A stretch of 26,024 bases of DNA from Chara braunii (lineage: Eukaryota > Streptophyta > Charophyceae > Charales > Characeae), in assembly GCA_003427395.1 (NCBI GenBank), contig BFEA01000043.1, positions 4,274,814 to 4,300,837 of the forward strand, written 5' to 3'. The notes beneath the pieces were generated by a model. The model had not been told where the DNA came from. It did no database searches and saw only the letters and a program-made list of their open reading frames with translations. Made by a program: the position numbers and the translations under genes. Shown in pieces: positions 19,460-26,024 of the stretch. The first letter of the stretch is position 1. Each line of letters opens with the position of its first letter.

Positions 19460-21201
19460 ATGGTCAAGAAAGTTTTACCGACATCTCAGTTCAAGATTGC
19501 TCTCAAATCCCTATCTCCACCACCTCTTGTAATACCTAATCGTAATAACCCCCCTAACCACTTTCAATTTATCTCCTCTACGGTTTCACAACTTATCTCT
19601 GCAGAAGTAATCGAATCATCTCTCAATCCTATTGTTATCAACCCAATTTTTGTCATTGAAAGTTCCTCCAAAACTTGTTTCATCTTGGATGTTCGCTTCG
19701 TTAACTTTTTCCCCTTTTCATTACGAATCAATACATGACATAGTCGCTCACTTGTCTTGTTTACCATCGCAGGATTTTCTAACCTGTTTTGACATAAAAA
19801 ACGAATATTATTACATTCTTATTAATCCAGATTGTCGCTCTTATCTTGCATTCAATTGGAATGGTTGCAACTACTAGTTCACTACCCCATGCTTTGAAAT
19901 TTTATCTAGAAGTTGAATTTTCACAACCATTATGCAAAAAATTATGGAATAAATTTGTCTTCGCCATGTCTTTGCCTCATCTTATATAGATGATTCCACT
20001 TTTGTTAATTATAACCCCCCTCTCTTTTTATGACAAACTTTTAACTACGTTGCCTTACTCCACAACCTCGGCTTCTTCCTCAACCTTCACAAGTGTTTTT
20101 TCCTCTCTTCCCAGTCCATTCGCTTCGTTGGCTTTATCCTCGACTTTCACCATAAAAGAATAAGGGTTCCCCAGGATAAGATTTACAAGATTTTCAATAT
20201 CATATAATCCAATTCCTCACATTCCAGTCGATTGACCGCGCAACTAGCCGACAAGCTTGCCGCCCTCTTTAAAGTTTTTTTGTCAACCCACCTCTATCTA
20301 TCCTCACTTTATAAGGTCATAAATCCTGTCAAGTGGGATTTTCCAATTCAGGTTACATATATCTACAACACTCTCTATTTTTACGGACGCCTCTGTCACT
20401 CAAATTGCGGCAGTCGCATGCCACCTTTCCAACAAACCCATCCAATTCAACCAATGCCTTCCCCACCCTTTGCTCTCCTCGTCTTCAACTCATAGAGAAC
20501 TTTACACAATATTGAAAACTCTCTGTTTCCTGTCTTCAGTCTATGCTCATTTCTTACCCTCCGCGTCTGCCAGACTTCACTCTGACAGGTAATCATTCAT
20601 CGTATTACTCATGAGCATGAAATCCACGGATGATTTTTTCAACCCCTTGCTCAGGGATATGACCTCCATTATCATTTCCTTTGATATTATGCTCAGTCTA
20701 GTATGGATACCCCGCTCCCTCAACACCACTGCGGACTCTATTTCAAAGAATGAGGACAACACCGATTGGGGTTTAGCCAACCACCTCAAAGTCACAATCT
20801 TTTCGAAATTAGGCATCCCTGCCATAAACCTTTTTGCGTCCGATTATCATCATGTTTGCCCAACTTTTGTCTCTAAGTATTGTTTCACTAAAGCTTCGCA
20901 AATAAATGCTTTTTCACTCAATTGGAACGATCTCCCTTCGCAACCATATCGATGGCTCTTTCCACCCACTTCCCTTCATCACCTCGTACTTTCTAAAGCC
21001 TTAGCTAGCCCCGCGCGTTACCTTTTCATCCTCCCTTCCTCTCAGCGCACACCATGGTACCCTCGCATACTCTCACTCGACATTCTCCACCGTTTCACCA
21101 TCTCCGAGTCCAAATTCTCATGCCTCCTCAACCCTAGGGTCGACCTCATCGTGCCCAACCCTGCACTCCTCAGCCTTACCGCAATTTTCTTTGCTTCCTA
21201 A
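19460..21201 (+). pseudogene. DIRS-class reverse transcriptase / RNase H, decayed
   Basis: Conserved blocks appear in order but in shifting frames. SSKTCFILDVRFVNFF is the RT entry motif. FDIKNEYYYILINPDCRSYL is RT block A, with its Asp codon at 19791-19793. YIDDSTF is the catalytic YxDD box (19983-19994), and LGFFLNLHKCFF then FVGFIL follow it. FTDASVTQIAA (Asp at 20386-20388) and HREL (Glu at 20497-20499) are RNase H residues; HSDR at about 20578-20589 stands where HSDN is expected. VWIPRSLNTTADSISK then NLFASDYHHVCPTF, ending near 21201, is the segment that follows RNase H in DIRS-type elements. Frameshifts (near 19710) and several stops make it inactive. The RNase H to LFAS order and the neighbouring tyrosine recombinase separate it from LTR and LINE elements. 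The start is not identifiable; 19460 is the first ATG of the open frame. Confidence 0.85.
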
Positions 21202-21219
21202 ATCTTTTATACTTTCACC

Positions 21220-22236
21220 TCACCTTTTCCAACCGCGCTTCATCCCATATCCATACCTCATAAATGTCCCAATATCTAGGTTGGCTTCCAGATATGATAA
21301 TAAGTTATGAAAGATTGGGGTTGTCTCATCATCTCTCACAAACTCCACCCCTCTTCTATTCCTGCCTGCACCCCACCCACCCTGAAACTATGGCCGCTCT
21401 CCCCCTCAAATACCCCAACTTCCCCAAACCACTTTTCTATGCGTTTGTTGAAACCACCACCACTCATCGACCCCTCCCCGCGCATTGGTCAAAATACATA
21501 TCCCACCCTCAAATCCTGCCCCAATCTTTCATAACTTATTATCATATATCTGGAAGCCAACCTAAAAACATTTCCCCTTCACTACTTGGATATCGCAACC
21601 TTATCATAAACCTTCCCCCCTGCCTATCTGTCTTAGTATACCCTGGCCGCACAACCCCCTGCGATAAATTTATTTCTTTATATTGCAATCGCAGACCTTC
21701 CCCACATTTTTGCTAGCTCTCCCATAAGTACAAGAAAGCCCCGCCATCCTGATAAGCTTGTGCCTCCGGATATCCCTTCAATACTTTCACCTTTTCACGA
21801 ATATATCCTACCACTTTCTTCAATTTCTCCCAACCAATAGGTACAACAGACTCCTCAGTCACCCCTCTTCCAGACCATCCCTTCCAAGTAGTTTAAAGCA
21901 GCCACTCAAACAATTGATTACAGCATCCACCGTGGAAGGCGAAACCAAGGGAAGTCCTTCAATGTCGGAAGTACGATATCGACTTTCAACTTCAACAAGC
22001 CACTGACTACTTATAAATGACAAAACATGAAAGTCAATGCAAGTCATGCAACTCCTCCCAACTTTGTTGCGTTCAAACCACTCATTCAAGGCCAAGAGAA
22101 CCTTCTTCATGTCATTCTTCCATCGTCGACCAACTCCGAATTCTCCTATCAGGGCGCTACTCCATTCCAGACCGGCCTCATAGCCACCTTCAATCTCCGG
22201 AGTCGGCCTTCTCTGTCTCCAGCTGCCATCACTCAC
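21220..22236 (-). pseudogene. Tyrosine recombinase of a DIRS/Kangaroo-like element, decayed
   Basis: On the minus strand, an open frame (22236-21859) with SPSTVDAVINCLSGCFKLLG resembles the helical core-binding domain. After a frameshift comes AFLYLWES, a TAG (21713-21715), then QKCGEGLRLQYKEI, the box I position with Lys (21707-21709) where catalytic Arg is expected. Next come MSGGGFNKRIEKWF and GHSFRVGGVQAGIEEGW, box II HxxR (His 21390-21392, Arg 21381-21383), and finally LGTFMRYGYGMKRGW with the nucleophile Tyr at 21253-21255 and a stop at 21220-21222. It converges on the RT pseudogene with an 18-nt gap. Distances between boxes fit whole codons once a 2-nt insertion and a 44-nt inverted insert are subtracted, so the gene was once continuous. 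The family function is site-specific integration of a circular DNA intermediate. Confidence 0.8.
21277..21564. repeat. 44/46-nt inverted repeat inside the recombinase gene
   Basis: TAGGTTGGCTTCCAGATATG starts the left arm at 21277, which ends at 21320. The right arm, 21519-21564, is its reverse complement apart from one extra AT. The arms are 198 nt apart. The right arm lies in the normal body of the recombinase (reads LGWLPD on the minus strand). The left arm lies between the HxxR box and the Tyr and interrupts the frame. Confidence 0.9.
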
Positions 22237-22297
22237 CCGCTCCTTCTACCATTCCCTGCAAGACGACATTGTCACTTGTGGGACGATGGAGGGAGAT

Positions 22298-23041
22298 GTG
22301 CGGTGGTTGGAGGTGTGCGGGCCTCCGACCCACTTTCCTGACTCACTCCTATGAGATCTGTCAGCATCAGCGACGTGGCTTTTTCCAATTTTATTGGGAA
22401 CGGACCTGTGTAGCATTATGCGTATAGCAAACTTATTGGTTGGACACTGCGCCGACGACACTGGACTCCTGCAGCAGTTATCATCGGTCTACGTCAACTC
22501 AACCACTGGGACCACAATGGGACTTTTGTCTTGACTTCAGATTGCTGATCACGGCCGTCCCACTTCATCATCTACGGACGACAACTCCATCAAATCCAAC
22601 AACACTGACAATCTACGACCAATATTGTGTTCAGACTTCATCAAAGGCATAGGATTATTGATTTGTCTCACCCTGGTTGGAGCACGGCCTCGCCGACCCG
22701 ACTGGTCCCACTGCCTTGACCCGTGACAGTATAAGTCACGGGTGCCTGCCCAGCCACGACAGGTTGCGAAGACTCTCGAGCTGCGCCCTCCAGACCTCGC
22801 CCGCTCACCGCACTCATCGCATACGCGAACCTGCAGGCACGCGGCACAAGGGTCAGGTCTCACAGAGGTCGAGTCTTCCTCCTCGCCTGTTTTGGCGAAA
22901 CGGTCCCGCCCGCCCTGGATTTTCCCGTGCGGTGTTTGGAGGTGTACGGGCCTCCGGCCCACTTTCCTGACTCACTCCTGTGAGATCTGTCAGCTTCAGC
23001 GACTTGGCTTTTTCCTATTTTATTTGGAACAGACCTGTGTA
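22298..23041. repeat. Pair of 115-bp direct repeats
   Basis: Copies at 22298-22412 and 22927-23041 share, with about a dozen differences, GTGCGGTGg-TTGGAGGTGT, CCCACTTTCCTGACTCACTC, GAGATCTGTCAGC and GACCTGTGTA blocks. The second contains a small hairpin GGGCC/GGCCC. They follow the 5' end of the minus-strand recombinase. In Kangaroo/PAT-type elements such a position could hold parts of split direct repeats, but no partner was found left of the RT. Confidence 0.8.
22549..22962 (-). CDS. Possible Cys-rich protein fragment
   Basis: A 137-codon open frame on the minus strand contains PCAACLQVRVCDECGERARS, a CxxC...CxxC pattern like a small zinc-binding cluster. Such clusters occur in nucleic-acid-binding gag-like proteins and in transcription factors. 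It overlaps the second 115-bp repeat and lies between the two repeats, upstream of the recombinase on the same strand, so a gag-like part of the retroelement is possible. An overlapping frame (VVAGQAPVTYTVTGQGSG) also looks protein-like, so frameshift decay is plausible. No family is established. Confidence 0.3.
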   Translation of the reverse strand: MGRRPVHLQTPHGKIQGGRDRFAKTGEEEDSTSVRPDPCAACLQVRVCDECGERARSGGRSSRVFATCRGWAGTRDLYCHGSRQWDQSGRRGRAPTRVRQINNPMPLMKSEHNIGRRLSVLLDLMELSSVDDEVGRP

Positions 23042-23850
23042 TTGCTGCGATTCTTAAATTATGTGTTTTTCTTGCAATAAAAAAACATTCTATGCGAAGT
23101 GGCAAAAATGCCCCCCCCCCCTCAAACCCCCCATAGAACTGCATCTTCGCGCCAATGCCAAATGACTAGCTATATAGCTCCACAATGATTTTAAAGTCTT
23201 CAATTGGCCTACGGCCTGCCGCCTCTAAAAGAAGGCTTAGTATAAATGTGCGACGTCAATACATCTTGATCATCCACGGCTGGAAATTGTCACCGTCGGC
23301 CGCACCTGATAGAAAACCATACGACCTACGCATAAATAGTGCCTAGTGGGCTTGGCCCCAGAGTCGACAGTTATGTGAATTAGACTCTTTAAAAAAAGAA
23401 AAAACGGAAAAGAGAGACGCGGCACGATTTGCTTCATAGACGGTGGGGAGGGAAACATGTGGAAGAACTACATGGATTGAAAGCGAGACGACTCAAATTT
23501 CTTGGCAAGGAAAGCGGGATTTTTTCGGTGAGAAAAGAGGGAGTTTGTTTTTGTTTCTTTCTCGTTTTCGCTTTTTTTAGCAACAAGTCTTGGCCATGTC
23601 TATACGGTACAGTGGGACCATCTGTTCAAGCGTCTTTTCAAATTTCTGGTTTTCCTTTCGGGGAAAGGGCAGTCTCACATACCTTGTGAAGTCTGAGGGC
23701 GTACTCACAGTAGCACTTCGATCGAAATTTACATTTGGTGAGTGAGTTGCACCACCAGGCCCTATGCGGCCTGAGGTCGATGCGCAAGAAATCGTCGACG
23801 GATTCGAACACGTGACCAGAGTATCAATAGTGGAAGGGCCAAAACTACGG
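23042..23850. other. No recognisable gene
   Basis: This stretch holds a poly-C run (about 23110-23120), short open frames on both strands and T-rich patches. No motif or repeat was recognised. Confidence 0.5.
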
Positions 23851-23855
23851 CGGGT

Positions 23856-23969
23856 GTCGCTGCACTACTCTTGAAATGCACAAAAGACAAAAATCATGTC
23901 GCTGTATCTTTCCATGTTCTAGGGGAAGATTCACTCTCGTTTTGCACCTTTCGAGAGTAGTGCAGCGAG
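23856..23969. mobile_element. Foldback/MITE-like element 1
   Basis: The left arm (GTCGCTGCACTACTCTTGAA, through 23885) pairs with the right arm 23940-23969 (reads CGAGAGTAGTGCAGCGAG at its end) over 30 nt with about five mismatches. The short AT-rich centre is non-coding. Its arm sequence is related to that of element 2 (24563-24676). No target-site duplication is obvious. Confidence 0.65.
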
Positions 23970-24266
23970 GCCCTATATTCCTTCATCCGGTCTACTTCTG
24001 GTGAGTAGTGCAGGGAGCGGTCTACGTGCGTCCCCCTCTTTCGCTTAACAGTTGCACTTCAACCATTTCCTATTGGACGTCGGTGTACGGGTAGGACCGG
24101 TAGGAGTGGCCAGTCGGCAGCGGTTCGTCGAGATGAGCGACCGACTGCAAAAGGAACTGCACATTGAGCCACATTGCGCCTAGTTGCGCTACACTTCTCG
24201 CTATCCTCGTACTTCTGTCCAGATGAATTCAAAATATTGGTAGATGGCGAGTATAGTGCAACTATC

Positions 24267-24299
24267 GAGAGAGAGAGAGAGGGAGAGAGAGAGAGAGAG
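24267..24299. repeat. (GA)n microsatellite
   Basis: GA dinucleotides with one GG interruption. Open frames crossing it read RERERE and are artefacts. Confidence 0.95.
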
Positions 24300-24518
24300 T
24301 GGGGGGAGGGTTGGTGCGTCGCACGCAGGTAGCCAAAAAGTTTATGAAAAGTTTATGAAATGCGAGCGTATCTTCAGCTGGAAAATGGCGAATCGTACTC
24401 CCGGCGCGACTGGTAGGTCCCACTACCACAAGTGATTTTCATTTCTGGGCGTGCATTGTGGAGATCGAGGGTCAGAAATCAGAAATGGAAAGCCTGCCCA
24501 AGGGGGACGAGGTCAGTA

Positions 24519-24731
24519 TTTTTTTTGGCGAGTGGCGGGTAATGTAGGCTTTTTTCTTGGGCGTCGCCGCACCACTCGCGAAATGTGCAAAATGAGAATG
24601 AACTTCCCGCTAGAACACGGCCAGATGCGCCCGCCAAATTTTTTCTTTTCTCACATTTCGAGAGTGGTGTGGCGAGGCCCTTTGTCTCGTTCACATTTGG
24701 CGAGTGGCGGGTACCGTAGGCCTTTTTTTTT
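24519..24731. mobile_element. Foldback/MITE-like element 2 with flanking direct repeats
   Basis: Inverted arms at 24563-24590 (GTCGCCGCACCACTCGCGAA onward) and 24650-24676 (ends CGAGAGTGGTGTGGCGAG) share their pattern with element 1. Direct repeats of GGCGAGTGGCGGGTA, followed by a GTAGGC-like block and a T-run, flank it near 24525 and 24700. The whole is non-coding. Confidence 0.6.
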
Positions 24732-24759
24732 GCCCCCTTCTTTCATCAGGTATAGTATG

Positions 24760-24830
24760 TCTGTGTGCTTGTGTGTGTGCGTGTGTGCTTGTGTGTGTGC
24801 GTGTGTTGTGTGTGTGTGTGTGAGAGAGAG
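24760..24830. repeat. (GT)n microsatellite, imperfect
   Basis: GT/TG dinucleotides with scattered C interruptions, followed by a short GA run. Reading frames through it (CVCVCV, THTHTH) are by-products. Confidence 0.95.
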
Positions 24831-25960
24831 GTGAGTAGGCGGTATAAGGGAAGAAAGGAGGACATGTTCGGCAATGGCTATCGGCGCTTTCGATGTTTTT
24901 TTGAATTTCTGACAGATTCCATCGGCACGCGGCAGCGGCGGCAACGAGCCGGCGCCCAGACCCGTGCCGCCGAATTTCCCGCGGTTATTGTCTGTCGCTG
25001 TGGGAAGGGGCACAGTGCGGTAGCACTCTCTCACTCATCGCGCGTGTTCTGTTTCTTACCGCCCCAACCTGCGCGCGTCGTCCATTTTGCTGTACCCCCC
25101 CCGGGCCCCTTCCACGGTCCCCTTCCTTCCCTCTCTTTCCAGTCGTACTGTAGTCTGTCGTCTGCCTGTTCCGTTGCGCTGGTCTCCTCTCCTTCTTCTT
25201 TCCTCTCCCTCTCCCTCTCTCTCTCTCTCTCTGCCTCTCTCTCCTTCCCCCTGTCTCTCACTCTCTCTCTTTCCCTTGCCATCCCCACCTCTTCTTCGCC
25301 ATCTCTCTTTCTCTTTCTCCGTGTTTCTGTCCGCCCGCGCTTTCTTCGCCTTCCTCCACAGCGCGCACCTATCCTGTTCCATCAGAACATAACCAATCCG
25401 CCCGCTTGAGCACACACTCTTCTTGCTTAGCGTACCAAGTCCAACGTCGTTTTTCCTTCCCCCCTCCCTACCCGCCTCCTTACACCATTTTCCTTGTCTT
25501 CTCTTTCGGTCTGTCTTACTCTTTTCTCTGCCCCGCTTCTCGCCCCCTCTCTTCCTCTGTTATCACGGACCCTCAGTTTGTCCTTGCCTTCAGCGGCATC
25601 TCAGAAAAAACGCGCCCATGGAAATCGCAGCTATGGAAACCACATCAACCAAGTAAGCTCGGTCATGCCGAAGTCTCGCCCTCCGTCGTCCAATCCTTCA
25701 TCGCTTCCCTCGCCCTCCCTGCGCCCCTCTCTCTCTCTCTCTCTTACGCTGCCCAACTGCTGCCCTCCCTCTCTTTCGACCTGTTTCCTTGTTTTTCTGA
25801 GCCTCTTCGACGCTGAAATTGCAGCCATGAAATCGCGTTGATCAAGCATGTCATACGGAGCTGTCCTTACCGGGGAATAACTCGTTTCTGATAAATCAGC
25901 CCTTTTTCCGATCGCTCAGTTCTTTGCTCGCCCTGCCTCATCCTTGCGCTTGCGCACGTC
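24831..25960. other. Pyrimidine-rich stretch, no supported gene
   Basis: The plus strand is strongly C/T-rich, with a (CT)n run at 25201-25272 and another near 25725-25742. Long Ser/Leu/Pro-rich open frames on plus and Arg/Glu-rich ones on minus follow from this composition. A GC-rich block at 24920-25130 could be a CpG-type promoter of a gene outside the window, but nothing in the sequence proves it. Confidence 0.5.
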
Positions 25961-25962
25961 CC

Positions 25963-25963
<1 letters not shown>

Positions 25964-26024
<61 letters not shown>
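25964..26024. repeat. Compound (CA)n-(GA)n microsatellite at window end
   Basis: CA dinucleotides to about 25996, then GA dinucleotides to the end of the window. The full length is not visible. Confidence 0.97.

Noticed and set aside
21264-21716. 150-codon plus-strand open frame
   Set aside because: It is the complement of the recombinase pseudogene, whose conserved boxes read on the minus strand.
24244-25850. Long Ser/Leu/Pro-rich and Arg/Glu-rich open frames
   Set aside because: They follow from CT/GA and GT/CA low-complexity sequence. Overlapping frames on both strands are equally open and no domain is present.

Overview
This is a repeat-dominated eukaryotic nuclear window with no intact protein-coding gene that I can support, and no rRNA or tRNA. 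What can be read is a set of decayed transposable elements, satellites, hairpin arrays and microsatellites, plus one clear sequencing-library artefact. The best clue to the organism is a DIRS-class (tyrosine-recombinase) retrotransposon at 19.4-22.3 kb. Its recombinase lies on the strand opposite its reverse transcriptase, an arrangement I recall for Kangaroo of the green alga Volvox. A broken trihelix/Myb-like gene at 2.2-2.8 kb also fits the green lineage. A charophyte such as Chara is my guess, not a demonstration.

Layout. 0-2.2 kb: low-complexity sequence and a short degenerate repeat. 2.24-2.8 kb (minus): trihelix-like pseudogene. 2.9-5.7 kb: two copies of a ~200-bp dispersed repeat, the second split by ~340 bp. 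6.5-9.2 kb: copy A of a non-coding, hairpin-rich element (minus). 9.4-11.8 kb: no gene, only faint scattered repeats. 11.87-12.24 kb: a short coding-like segment broken by a 38-bp Nextera mate-pair junction sequence plus a 75-bp duplication. 12.2-14.3 kb: an 81-bp satellite whose left third is inverted. 15.1 kb: a diverged relative of the coding-like segment. 15.3-16.6 kb: GTTGTTG-rich sequence. 16.6-19.3 kb: copy B of the hairpin-rich element (plus). 19.46-21.20 kb: RT/RNase H pseudogene (plus). 21.22-22.24 kb: recombinase pseudogene (minus), converging on it. 22.3-23.04 kb: a pair of 115-bp direct repeats. 23.8-24.7 kb: two related foldback elements. 24.2 kb to the end: microsatellites.

The most unusual content is the A/B pair. 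Both copies, about 7.5 kb apart in opposite orientation, carry arrays of small hairpins. The loop and inner-stem core is conserved within a copy, while the outer stems differ from unit to unit but stay complementary. That covariation suggests selection for structure, possibly RNA structure. The second notable object is the recombinase pseudogene: an inverted 44-nt copy of an upstream part of the same gene sits between its HxxR box and its catalytic Tyr. Subtracting it, and a 2-nt insertion elsewhere, puts the three catalytic boxes back in one frame.
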